NCBI RefSeq assembly: GCF_000157995.1
Contig: NZ_GG657559.1
Coordinates: forward strand, 17,460 to 61,624
Origin: Holdemania filiformis DSM 12042
GTDB lineage: Bacteria; Bacillota_I; Bacilli_A; Erysipelotrichales; Erysipelotrichaceae
Direction of reading: 5' to 3'
Length of the DNA: 44,165 bases
Shown here: positions 31,144 through 39,313 of the stretch, piece by piece
Layout: every line of letters starts with the position of its first letter
How positions within the stretch are numbered: position 1 is the first letter of the stretch
The notes under the pieces: generated by a model
The model's database searches: none
What the model was told of the DNA's origin: nothing
What the model saw: only the letters and a program-made list of their open reading frames with translations
Program-made: the position numbers and the translations under genes

Positions 31144-33425
31144 CACTTTACTTTTAAGCTGGATTCTAACTGCTGAATCCGGTCTTCAGCCCGTTTTTTC
31201 AACAGGAAGACGCTGAGAATTTCCGCGACATAGGTGAGGACATTAATCTGTTCCTGATCCCACAGCCGTTTTTCACGGCATTCGTCGAAGCCGATGTAAC
31301 CCCGCGGACGCCCACGGTCCTGAATCAGGCATTGCAGCAGTGATTTGATTTTCTGCGGTTCCAGCAGGCGGATCTGCGCGGGATCCAACGATTGAATATC
31401 CTGGCAATAGAATAATCCATTTTCATCGAAATTGGCCAGATATCGGCCTTCGAGATCATCTTCATACGAAATGTGCCGCAAATTCTCTTTTTCCGGAGGA
31501 ATTCCCTCGTTGCACCATTCAAACGTATTGGTGCAATATTGATCATCGTCGCTGTTTTCAAAAATATAGACGCGGCTGACGTCGAAATGCCGTCCGATGA
31601 TTTCAAGAATTTCCTGAATACAACGCTCTAAATCCTGAGCTTCGTAGAGCTTGTTGAAAATGAATTCGCTGATCCGCGGTGTTTCGTACTTTTTCAACGG
31701 GTTGGAATCGATCCGGGCATTGACGGCCGAGACTCCTTCAACCATCGGAAAGAACGCGTTGTCGTCAGCGAGCTGATTGTAAAAGGCATATTGATTTTTA
31801 CCCTGGCTTTTCATGGAATACAAGGCCTGATCGGCACGGTGGAACCAATAGTGGAAGTTCGGATTGACCGGCGAAGTCATCGCAATCCCGATACTGCAGG
31901 ATACTTTGAGGATCTTCTGATTGCGAAGCTCAATCGACTGGAAGGCTTCGATAATCTGCCGGGCCTTCTTTTCCGCCAGTTCTCTGTCAGGGATATTCTT
32001 CATGAAGACTAAAAATTCATCGCCGCCAACCCGCCCGAGGATATCTTCGCTGCGGAACAGCTGCCGGATCCGCGATGTCGCTTCAATCAGGAAGGCGTCG
32101 CCGAACAGATGGCCGAGCGTATCGTTGACAATTTTGAAATCGTCGATATCGATGATCATCAAGGCGTTCTGCACCGGCTGAGTTGACAGCCAATCCTGAA
32201 TCAGGGTTTGGGCTGTTTCCTTATTATAATACTGCGTCAGCGGATCGCGCTGCGCCTTTTCAAGCAGCTTCTGGGCCCGCTGTTTATCCTCGTCGATGTT
32301 GGAGAGAATGCCGATAGCCTTGATCGGTTTTTGATTTTCATCCAGCTGGGTTGTCACGCGGATTCGGAACCAGTTTGGCTGGCGATGAATGTCATGCAGC
32401 TGCAGTTCGTCTTCAATGTAAGCCTGGCCCGCCCGGATGCGGCGGCACAGATCCGCAAATAAACTCCGTTGTTCCGTATAGAAATTTGTGTTCTTTTCAT
32501 CCAACAGTCCGGAGACGGTGGTCTGCCGCGGATAGCCCAGGTATTGTTTCCAGTTTTCAGAAAAGGTGAGTTCGTCCGTCGCGATGTTCCACTCAAAAAT
32601 AATGTCCTGGGTTTGATTCATGATGATTTCATAACGCTCTAGGCTTAACCGGAATTCCTCGGCGATCCGCCTGGATTCTGAAATGTCGACAAGAATGCAG
32701 CAGAAATATTGCCGCCCCCATTCGTCCTGCAGATAACGGCCTTTATCCAGCACCCAGATCGGCTCTGCGTTTTTGCGCAGCAGCCGGAATTGTAATTCTT
32801 TATCACACCCGTGGCGCAGCTGTTCGCGGACCTCCCACAGCGTATTTTCATAATCCCGCGGGTCGATCAAAGCGCGGAAACTGTTGTGCAGCTCCGTGCG
32901 GATTTCTTCCCGGGTATAGCCGGTCAGCTGCAGGAAGCTGTCGCTGGTCTGTAAGAGCGTCAGGGGTTCATCGAATAAACAATGGAAGATTCCACCCGGC
33001 ATCTGATCGGGCAGAAACGTCAGGGCCAATTCTTGATTTTGATAGGCTTCAGAAGCGATTTGCGCCGGACAGATCTGAACAAAACAAAATTTTCCGCTCT
33101 CCTGATCCTGGATCAGCGTCAGGATCAGGGAATGGCAGTCTTTGCCCTGCATCAGGGCTTTGACGGTGATTAACCGATACCGGTCGTTCAGCGCGGAACT
33201 GACCGGCGCTGTCGTGCAGATCAGCGTTTCGCGGTGCCGGTGCATTTGACTTTCGATATGATCGCGAACCTGACTGAGACCGGAATAATCCCGGCGCGGT
33301 TCGGTAGCGTGCCATTGAATGTTTTCATCGAGTAACGATTCTAAACAGGTCCAGTCGTTGTCGACAAACAAGGCCTGGATGAGGGGAAAAACCTGCGGTT
33401 CGCCAGAGAATTCCGAATTGTTCAT
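31143..33425 (-). CDS. Diguanylate cyclase with SnoaL-like, PAS, PAS, GGDEF and GAF domains
   Basis: 760 aa, with no membrane helix. The order is: a SnoaL/NTF2-like domain (about 10-125), PAS 1 (about 140-250, FDEPLTLLQTSDSFLQLTGYTREEI), PAS 2 (about 262-385, MNQTQDIIFEWNIATDELTFSENW), the GGDEF domain (about 392-552) and a C-terminal GAF-like domain (about 585-750). The active-site motif is intact (GGDEF at 467-471). The RxxD inhibitory site (RSED) lies exactly five residues before it, so the enzyme should make cyclic di-GMP from two GTP and be held back by its product. A GAF domain after the GGDEF is unusual. The ATG follows AAGGA. The signals sensed are unknown. Confidence 0.92.
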   Translation of the reverse strand: MNNSEFSGEPQVFPLIQALFVDNDWTCLESLLDENIQWHATEPRRDYSGLSQVRDHIESQMHRHRETLICTTAPVSSALNDRYRLITVKALMQGKDCHSLILTLIQDQESGKFCFVQICPAQIASEAYQNQELALTFLPDQMPGGIFHCLFDEPLTLLQTSDSFLQLTGYTREEIRTELHNSFRALIDPRDYENTLWEVREQLRHGCDKELQFRLLRKNAEPIWVLDKGRYLQDEWGRQYFCCILVDISESRRIAEEFRLSLERYEIIMNQTQDIIFEWNIATDELTFSENWKQYLGYPRQTTVSGLLDEKNTNFYTEQRSLFADLCRRIRAGQAYIEDELQLHDIHRQPNWFRIRVTTQLDENQKPIKAIGILSNIDEDKQRAQKLLEKAQRDPLTQYYNKETAQTLIQDWLSTQPVQNALMIIDIDDFKIVNDTLGHLFGDAFLIEATSRIRQLFRSEDILGRVGGDEFLVFMKNIPDRELAEKKARQIIEAFQSIELRNQKILKVSCSIGIAMTSPVNPNFHYWFHRADQALYSMKSQGKNQYAFYNQLADDNAFFPMVEGVSAVNARIDSNPLKKYETPRISEFIFNKLYEAQDLERCIQEILEIIGRHFDVSRVYIFENSDDDQYCTNTFEWCNEGIPPEKENLRHISYEDDLEGRYLANFDENGLFYCQDIQSLDPAQIRLLEPQKIKSLLQCLIQDRGRPRGYIGFDECREKRLWDQEQINVLTYVAEILSVFLLKKRAEDRIQQLESSLKVK

Positions 33426-33643
33426 GTGGACGATCCTTTCTTCAACTAAAAGCGTATGTTCGTTATTCTAAGTTTACACCATTTAACAGCTTTACAAAAG
33501 ACAGGAATGACGAAATTGCGGTCTTTGTCGAAAGGACACGGGAAAAGCACGGAAATCCCGGCCTTCGCCAAAGCTTCGCCGGAAATTCAGTTTACGGTCA
33601 TGAACTATTCAAAAACAATTCACATGGCCATGGGAGAATAGCG

Positions 33644-35350
33644 GTGCTTATTAGAAGTGTGGAAAGCGAGCGTGATGAAATGAAATTCCAATTCTCACTG
33701 AAATCCCTGCGATGGACCCGGAAGAAAACGGTGATCCTGGCTGTCGGCATCTGTCTGGCCGGTGCGGGGAGTTTTTATTTTTCCCGTCAGGGAACAACCC
33801 GAAAGAACACCACTCAGGCTTCCTTTATCCGAACGACCGTTCTGAAAAAAACAACGCTGAACAATTCGATCAGTCTGACCGGCACGGTGGAAAGCGCGTC
33901 GGTATCGAACGTCACGACGAACCAGTCGCTGGCGGTGAAGTCGATTCCCGTCCAGGTCGGGGACTGGGTAGAAGCCGGGGATATCATCTGTGTCCTGGAC
34001 ACGGATGAAATTGACAAAAACATTGAAAAGACGCTGGAAAGCTTGCAGGAAAATATCGATAACGCGAAGGATTCACTGGCTTCCGCGGAAGAAAATCTGA
34101 CCTGGGCGCAAAGCGACGCGGACAGTGCGTGGAATACGATGGCGGAGAAAGAAAGCGCGATGAACAGCGCAAAGACGGCGTATGAATCCGCGCGCAGCTC
34201 TGTCGACGCGTTCCAGGCTAATGTCGATCAAGCGCAGGCGGCCTATCAAAGCGCGGTGGAAGCGGAAAATCAGGCACTTTCAGCCCTGAACAGCGCGATC
34301 AGCGACGGGACCTGCACGGGGCTGGAAGATACAGCCTGCGCAGCCGGGACGGCTTACAATGATGCCAAGCAGGCCTCCGCCGACGCCAAATCAAAGGCTG
34401 ACAGCGCTCAGCAGGATTTAAAATCCGCGCAGTCGGCGATGAATTACGATACCCTGGCGGCGGCTTACAATACAGCCCAAAGCGCCTACAACGCCGCGCT
34501 TACCGCCTGGAATACAGCCCGCAATAACCGCGACAGCTGGCAGACGAAAGTCGAGGACGCCAAGGAAGCGGTCACGAAGGCTTCCTCCAGCGATACGCTC
34601 GACGATCTGTACGAGAAGAAGGAAAACTGCACGCTGACGGCGGAAACCGCCGGCAAGGTTACGGCGATCAACGTCACAGTCGGGTCGATGGCGACCAACA
34701 ACACGACGATCGCGACGATTCAGGACACGGACGCGCTGAAAATCACTGTGACAATTCCGGAATATGAAATTCAGAACGTCGAATTGGGGATGACTGCGAA
34801 AATTACGACGGACGCCACCGAAGGGGAGATCGAAGGGACGCTGACGCAGATCTCGCCGGTCGCTTCTTCGCAAAACGGCGGATTTTCGGCCGAGGTGACG
34901 GTCACGACGCCCAACAGCGGTCTGTATGTCGGCATCAACGCCACGGTGGAGATTATTCAGTCCACTGTGGATAACGTCTTCGTCGTTCCGATCGATGCGG
35001 TCGGCACCAATGACGCCGGGGAATCGATCGTGTTCGTCAAGGAATCCGGCTCCGGCAGCGACGCCGTCTTTAAGGAAGTCGTCGTGACCACCGGGGAGGA
35101 AAATGATTACTATGTGGAAATCAGTTCAACTCAGCTCAGCGAGGGCATGGAGGTGCGCAGCAGCGCAGATCCGGAACAGGCTCAGGTTAACGGGAGCGAA
35201 AGCGGCGAACAGGTTCAGATGAACGGCGGCATGCAGATCGACATGGGCGGAGCGATGCCTTCCGGAGAAATGCCTGCCGGTCAGATGCCTGCCGGAGGAC
35301 CGGGCGGAAACGGAGGCGGAGCGCCAGGCGGCCGGGGAGGCAACGGATGA
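33644..35350 (+). CDS. MacA-like membrane fusion protein (HlyD/RND-type adaptor)
   Basis: 568 aa from the GTG at 33644 (GGGAG seven bases upstream). An ATG at 33680 (MKFQFSLKSLRW) is an equally likely start with a weaker site. One membrane helix (about 30-46) anchors it. Then come a lipoyl half-motif (VKSIPVQVGDWVEAGDIICVLD), a long Ala/Ser-rich coiled coil (about 125-330), the second lipoyl half (CTLTAETAGKVTAINVTVGS), beta-barrel domains, and a tail from about 525 rich in Met, Gly and Pro. It links to the ABC pair encoded next (the stop overlaps the ATPase ATG). In Gram-positive cells such adaptors work without TolC. The Met-rich tail could bind metal or simply be flexible. Confidence 0.88.
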   Translation: MLIRSVESERDEMKFQFSLKSLRWTRKKTVILAVGICLAGAGSFYFSRQGTTRKNTTQASFIRTTVLKKTTLNNSISLTGTVESASVSNVTTNQSLAVKSIPVQVGDWVEAGDIICVLDTDEIDKNIEKTLESLQENIDNAKDSLASAEENLTWAQSDADSAWNTMAEKESAMNSAKTAYESARSSVDAFQANVDQAQAAYQSAVEAENQALSALNSAISDGTCTGLEDTACAAGTAYNDAKQASADAKSKADSAQQDLKSAQSAMNYDTLAAAYNTAQSAYNAALTAWNTARNNRDSWQTKVEDAKEAVTKASSSDTLDDLYEKKENCTLTAETAGKVTAINVTVGSMATNNTTIATIQDTDALKITVTIPEYEIQNVELGMTAKITTDATEGEIEGTLTQISPVASSQNGGFSAEVTVTTPNSGLYVGINATVEIIQSTVDNVFVVPIDAVGTNDAGESIVFVKESGSGSDAVFKEVVVTTGEENDYYVEISSTQLSEGMEVRSSADPEQAQVNGSESGEQVQMNGGMQIDMGGAMPSGEMPAGQMPAGGPGGNGGGAPGGRGGNG

Positions 35351-36066
35351 GTCCGGCACAGCCTGTTATCGCGATGCAGGGCATCGTCAAGCGGTATTAC
35401 ATTGGCAAGCCCAATGAGCTTGAGATTCTGCACGGCATCGACTTGCAGGTCGAGCCGGGGGAGTTCATCGCGATCGTCGGCGAAAGCGGCAGCGGCAAAT
35501 CAACAATGATGAACATTCTGGGCGCGCTGGACCGGCCGACAGAAGGCCACTACAAGCTCAATGGCGTCGACATCCAGACGGCCGGGGATAAAGAACTGGC
35601 AAAGATCCGCAACCAACAGATTGGCTTCGTCTTTCAGACCTTCAATTTGATCGGCCGGATGAGCGCGCTGAAAAATGTCGAGCTGCCAATGCTGTACGCC
35701 GGGCTGCCGGCCCGTGAGCGATCGGAACGGGCGGCGGAACTGCTCGATCTGGTCGGCATGGGCGAACGGAAAAAACACCAGCCCAACGAGCTTTCCGGCG
35801 GACAGAAGCAGCGGGTGGCGATCGCCCGGGCCATGGCGAACGATCCTTCGCTGATCCTGGCGGACGAACCGACCGGCGCGTTGGACACGGCGACCAGCCG
35901 GATTGTCATGGATCTGTTTCATAAGCTGCATGAGGAACAACACAAAACGATCGTGCTGATCACGCACAATCCCGAGCTGGCAGAGGAAACTCAGCGCGTG
36001 ATCACGCTGCGCGACGGTCAGATCGTCAACGTTCGGAAAGGAGCGGGCATCCATGGGTGTGCTTGA
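35347..36066 (+). CDS. MacB-type ABC transporter ATP-binding protein
   Basis: 239 aa. Walker [10 protein letters not shown] (about 43-51), signature [15 protein letters not shown] (about 145-159), Walker [13 protein letters not shown] (about 164-175), and switch His in [10 protein letters not shown]. The sequence is typical of the LolD/MacB ABC group. It is coupled on both sides: its ATG overlaps the adaptor stop, and its end overlaps the permease start by 14 bases. It drives the permease by ATP hydrolysis. Substrates of such systems include antimicrobial peptides, macrolides and exported peptides; nothing here decides which. Confidence 0.95.
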   Translation: MSPAQPVIAMQGIVKRYYIGKPNELEILHGIDLQVEPGEFIAIVGESGSGKSTMMNILGALDRPTEGHYKLNGVDIQTAGDKELAKIRNQQIGFVFQTFNLIGRMSALKNVELPMLYAGLPARERSERAAELLDLVGMGERKKHQPNELSGGQKQRVAIARAMANDPSLILADEPTGALDTATSRIVMDLFHKLHEEQHKTIVLITHNPELAEETQRVITLRDGQIVNVRKGAGIHGCA

Positions 36067-37339
36067 TAATATCCTGATGGCGCTGTCCAGTCTGAAAGCG
36101 AATAAGATGCGTTCGCTGTTAACAATGCTGGGCATCATCATCGGCATCAGCTCGGTCATCGCGATCATGACTGTCGGCGACTCCTTGACCGGTTCGATTA
36201 CCGACAGTATGTCAGGCATGGGCGCAAGCAACATCACCGTATCACTGCAGAAAAAAAGCAGCTCATCTTCTGACAGCTATGGCGGCGGCCGGGTATTGAT
36301 GTTCGGTCCGAGCAGCCCTGACGAGGAAGATCTGATCTCGGAAGCGATGATAACAGAATACCGTTCGCTGTTCGACGGCCGGATCACAGCGCTATCTTGC
36401 TCAGAGAACGTCGGCAGCGGTACGATCAGCCAGGCCGAGGTGTCCGGCAGCGTCAGCGTGAGCGGTGTCAATCCTGACGCCCTGACTGTCGAGGATCTGG
36501 ACATGATCACCGGGCGGTTTATCAACGAGAAGGACAATACGGATACGAAACGCTCGGCCGTCATCTCGGATTATCTGGCGGAAAAGCTGTATGGCTCCGT
36601 TGAAAAGGCGATGGGCGAAAAGCTGGAGGTCAGCCTCAACAACGGCGTGCAGGTGTTCTATGTCGTCGGGATTTACCACTATGATACTTCCAGCAGTATG
36701 ATGGCGGCGCTCTCGGACAGCGATAACCTTTCGACCTCGATGTATGTTCCCGTCGCTACTGCAAAGAAGATCACCCAGGCCGGCCAGGGCTATCAGTCTG
36801 TCACGGTCGTCGGGGCGGCCGGCGAGGACGTTGATACGCTGCTCAGCGATACCGAAGCATTCTTCACCAGCTTTTATACGCATAACGATTCTTACACGAT
36901 CTCTGCGTCGAGCATGAAGGAAATGCTGGAAACGATGACCGAGATGCTGGATACCGTCAAGGTAGCGATCGCGGGCATCGCGGCGATCAGTCTGTTGGTC
37001 GGCGGCATCGGCGTTATGAATATCATGTTGGTGAGCATCACCGAAAGAACCCGTGAGATCGGCACCCGCAAAGCGCTGGGCGCGCCGAACCTGGCAATCC
37101 GCGTTCAGTTTATCATCGAAGCGATGATCATCTGTATGATTGCGGGACTGTTAGGCGTTTTACTAGGCGTGGCGATGGGCGCGGGTGTGGCGAATTTGTT
37201 AGGCTATCCAGCCAAACCGTCGGCTGCAGCCTGTGTCTTAGCGGTCGGCTTCAGTATGGCGATCGGTGTGTTCTTTGGCTATTACCCGGCTAACAAAGCG
37301 GCCAAGCTCGATCCGATCGACGCGCTGCGCTACGAATAA
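36053..37339 (+). CDS. MacB/FtsX-family ABC transporter permease
   Basis: 428 aa with the MacB layout: an N-terminal helix (about 20-42, after MALSSLKANKMRSLLTMLGIIIGI), a large extracellular MacB-PCD domain (about 45-295), then three helices in the FtsX domain (about 305-328, 355-385 and 395-415). The conserved MLVSITERTREIGTRKALGA block is at about 324-343 and the C-terminal YYPANKAAKLDPIDALRYE is present. AAAGGAG lies ahead of the ATG within the ATPase gene. With the adaptor and ATPase it forms a MacAB-like export complex that acts on molecules at the outer face of the membrane. Confidence 0.95.
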   Translation: MGVLDNILMALSSLKANKMRSLLTMLGIIIGISSVIAIMTVGDSLTGSITDSMSGMGASNITVSLQKKSSSSSDSYGGGRVLMFGPSSPDEEDLISEAMITEYRSLFDGRITALSCSENVGSGTISQAEVSGSVSVSGVNPDALTVEDLDMITGRFINEKDNTDTKRSAVISDYLAEKLYGSVEKAMGEKLEVSLNNGVQVFYVVGIYHYDTSSSMMAALSDSDNLSTSMYVPVATAKKITQAGQGYQSVTVVGAAGEDVDTLLSDTEAFFTSFYTHNDSYTISASSMKEMLETMTEMLDTVKVAIAGIAAISLLVGGIGVMNIMLVSITERTREIGTRKALGAPNLAIRVQFIIEAMIICMIAGLLGVLLGVAMGAGVANLLGYPAKPSAAACVLAVGFSMAIGVFFGYYPANKAAKLDPIDALRYE

Positions 37340-37354
37340 ATTAAAAAGCAAACC

Positions 37355-37380
37355 AGACAGGCCGCGGCAGCGGCCTGTCT
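37355..37380. repeat. Strong hairpin after the efflux operon
   Basis: AGACAGGCCGC (37355-37365) pairs perfectly with GCGGCCTGTCT (37370-37380) around GGCA. There is no T run on the plus side, so it may be a processed mRNA end or a factor-dependent stop rather than a standard terminator. Confidence 0.7.
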
Positions 37381-37468
37381 GAGCCTGAGTTTGAGTTTCA
37401 ATCTGCCGCGGCGTTCCTGAATTTCATTGCGAATTGATCGGAAAGACCCGGTCCGGTCTGTCGTTTCC

Positions 37469-37477
37469 TGTTATAAT
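37469..37477 (+). promoter_or_regulatory. Extended -10 promoter of the first paralogous membrane protein
   Basis: TGTTATAAT is a perfect extended -10, 23 bases ahead of the start codon. The -35 region is weak. Confidence 0.65.
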
Positions 37478-37499
37478 AAAGGAAAAGGGGATGACGGAA

Positions 37500-38069
37500 A
37501 TGAAACGGATTGAAGCGGGTTTAATCCGCAAGGCCATGGCGGAGCCGTGGGAGAAACTGAGCTTTGCGCTGACGCTGAATCTATTGGCGCTGACGATTTC
37601 TTTTTTCAGCGGTACACTGTGGCTGTTGTTTTTTGTCAGTCTGATCTTCGATGTTTTAGCAGTCATGGATTTGTTGGTTCAGCGGAACCGGGCCCGGCAT
37701 TTTGTCCGGGATCTCGATTTGAAAGAATCCCTGCCGTTGTGCAAACAGGCGGACAACACGTTCTTTCTGCCCAACAAGCTGATTTCCTGGTACCGCGGCA
37801 AAGGTTTGTGCGTGCGTTACGAACAGATCAAGAACTGTTATCTCAATCAGATCAGCGAGAATTCACGGATGAAATTTGACAGCCGGCGGCGCAGCTGGAA
37901 ATTACAGATCAACTGCCGCGATAAGCGCTATACCGTTCTGGCGCTGGAACGCAAGGACGATTGCATGACTGTGCTGCGGTTTCTCAAAACGATGAATCCG
38001 TCGCTGGTCGTCTATGATGAAGTCCCAGCCAAACCGCTGACGCTGGCAGAGCTGCCTGAATATGAATGA
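37500..38069 (+). CDS. Membrane protein, 189 aa, paralogue A
   Basis: The ATG at 37500 was chosen because AAGGGG lies eight bases upstream; earlier in-frame starts lie in or before that site. A hairpin of two membrane helices (about 22-58) precedes a cytoplasmic domain of about 125 residues with QADNTFFLPNKLISWYRGKGLCVRYEQIKNCYLNQ and LQINCRDKRYTVLALERKDDCMTVLRFLKTMNPSLVV. The same blocks occur in the next gene. The pattern (two helices then a PH-like beta domain) resembles YcxB-type proteins, but I am not sure of the family. It is followed by its own terminator, so the two paralogues are separate units. Confidence 0.8.
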   Translation: MKRIEAGLIRKAMAEPWEKLSFALTLNLLALTISFFSGTLWLLFFVSLIFDVLAVMDLLVQRNRARHFVRDLDLKESLPLCKQADNTFFLPNKLISWYRGKGLCVRYEQIKNCYLNQISENSRMKFDSRRRSWKLQINCRDKRYTVLALERKDDCMTVLRFLKTMNPSLVVYDEVPAKPLTLAELPEYE

Positions 38070-38109
38070 AACCGGGGGAGATTGAAATTCACAATCCTTC
38101 GGTTTTTTT
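38069..38109 (+). terminator. Rho-independent terminator of paralogue A
   Basis: ACCG and GATTG pair with CAATC and CGGT, with a small internal loop, followed by seven T residues (38103-38109). It begins at the stop codon. Confidence 0.8.
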
Positions 38110-38199
38110 GTACAATTTCTGAAATCTGTATAAGAAAAGAATAATGAATACGAGAAATAAGAAAAATATGATACAATGAATTTAACGGAGGTGATGGTT

Positions 38200-38766
38200 A
38201 TGAAACACATCACGGAACTCATTCAGAAACAGGTCGTCAAAAAACACAGCCGAGCGCTGATGTTCTATTTATTTTTGTTGATCGCGGCAACTGTTCTGGC
38301 CTGGATCAGTCAATCGCTTTACGTCAGCTTGTTCATCGTCGTTTTCCTGGCAGCACTGGCGGTTCGCTTAATTCAGGCGGTGCATGAACTGGGCCAGGTC
38401 AAACGCTTCACCCAAAGCCTGCGGGGACCGCAGCGGCTGCTTTACCGGCAGGTTGATACGACGTTCTTTCTCGAAGACCGCTGGATCTCCTGGTTTAACA
38501 AGCAGGGTGTCCAGGGGACTTATGATGAAATCACAATGTGCAGCTATGCGCAGGTGCCGCTGCGGAAGTCGGAGAAGCTGTACGCTCCGTGTCAGCTGCA
38601 GATCAATGCTCAGGGCCGCAGGACAACCTTGATTCAGCTGCAGCATGATCGCGACGCCCAGACTGTCATGGCGTTTCTGAAAACACAGAATCCGGCGATC
38701 CTGTTCTCAGAGAAGCTCACCGAACGGAAAGTGCAGCTGGAAGATCTGCCGGAAAAAATGGAGTAA
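38200..38766 (+). CDS. Membrane protein, 188 aa, paralogue B
   Basis: The ATG at 38200 lies eight bases after GGAGG (GGAGGTGAT); the in-frame ATG at 38176 is upstream of that site. Two membrane helices (about 18-58) precede a domain with QVDTTFFLEDRWISWFNKQGVQGTYDEITMCSYAQ and LQINAQGRRTTLIQLQHDRDAQTVMAFLKTQNPAILF, plainly homologous to paralogue A, including length, spacing and the C-terminal LxxLPExxE. A tandem duplication is the simplest explanation. The function is unknown. Confidence 0.8.
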   Translation: MKHITELIQKQVVKKHSRALMFYLFLLIAATVLAWISQSLYVSLFIVVFLAALAVRLIQAVHELGQVKRFTQSLRGPQRLLYRQVDTTFFLEDRWISWFNKQGVQGTYDEITMCSYAQVPLRKSEKLYAPCQLQINAQGRRTTLIQLQHDRDAQTVMAFLKTQNPAILFSEKLTERKVQLEDLPEKME

Positions 38767-38799
38767 ATTTGTGAGATTGTGTGAAGTGAAGCAGAAGTC

Positions 38800-38828
38800 T
38801 TGTCAGAAATGAGGAGTGGAACTATAAT
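38800..38828 (+). promoter_or_regulatory. Promoter of the marR-ftsH operon
   Basis: TTGTCA (38800-38805), a 17-base spacer and a perfect TATAAT (38823-38828). Transcription should begin near 38835, directly before the palindromic operator. Confidence 0.85.
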
Positions 38829-38841
38829 CTTCAATAGATAG

Positions 38842-38861
38842 ATATTCAATGCGTTGAATAT
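38842..38861. promoter_or_regulatory. MarR-type operator palindrome
   Basis: ATATTCAA and TTGAATAT form a perfect 8-bp inverted repeat around TGCG. Size and AT-rich TTGAA arms are typical of MarR-family sites. Lying just after the transcription start of the marR gene, it suggests autorepression. Confidence 0.8.
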
Positions 38862-38878
38862 TTAGGAATGGAGGATTT

Positions 38879-39313
38879 ATGAGTGAGCAAGTCATGGAAA
38901 TGATGTCGCTTTTACGGCAGATTAATATGCGCCTGCATCATTGCCTGAAGGAACTGTACGAACCGCTGGGCCTGACTGGTCCGCAGGCGGTCGTGATGAT
39001 CGAGCTGTTTAAAGAAGACGGTCAGCGGATCTGCGATCTGGCGGAAACGGCCGGCATGACCGTCAGCAATATCTCAGCGATCTGTCAGCGGCTGGAGCGC
39101 AACGGCTTTCTGCATCGCGTGCGTTCTCAACAGGATCAGCGCACGGTGCGGATCTGTCTGTCGGAGAAATCGCTGCAGCTGATCCGCGACTGCGATCATC
39201 AGATCGCGCTTCAAAGTGATCAGATTTCGTTAAAGATGACGCCGGCGGAGCTGGATGAAATTAATTCAGGATTACGGAAGTTAAACGCATTCCTGGATCG
39301 GGAGGATTTATGA
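38879..39313 (+). CDS. MarR-family transcriptional regulator
   Basis: 144 aa, the normal length. The winged helix-turn-helix is clear: LGLTGPQAVVMIELFKEDGQRICDLAETAGMTVSNISAICQRLERNGFLHRVRSQQDQRTVRICLSEKS (about 30-99), including the D-x-R wing (QDQRTVRI). The flanking helices form the dimer interface. AGGA lies ahead of the ATG. Its stop overlaps the ftsH ATG (ATGA), so it controls, and is made with, an FtsH-type protease. Its ligand is unknown; MarR proteins often sense small aromatics or oxidants. Confidence 0.95.
   Translation: MSEQVMEMMSLLRQINMRLHHCLKELYEPLGLTGPQAVVMIELFKEDGQRICDLAETAGMTVSNISAICQRLERNGFLHRVRSQQDQRTVRICLSEKSLQLIRDCDHQIALQSDQISLKMTPAELDEINSGLRKLNAFLDREDL

Noticed and set aside
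33456-33641. 61-codon open frame upstream of the efflux adaptor
   Set aside because: No ribosome binding site, unlikely composition, and it ends right before the real gene; probably leader sequence.
35500-36237. Open frame of 245 codons on the minus strand opposite the MacB genes
   Set aside because: It spans two well-supported coding regions in the other direction and has no start signal.
37355-37380. Perfect 11-bp hairpin considered as a standard terminator
   Set aside because: No T run follows on the plus strand and no minus-strand gene ends here, so it is listed only as a hairpin.
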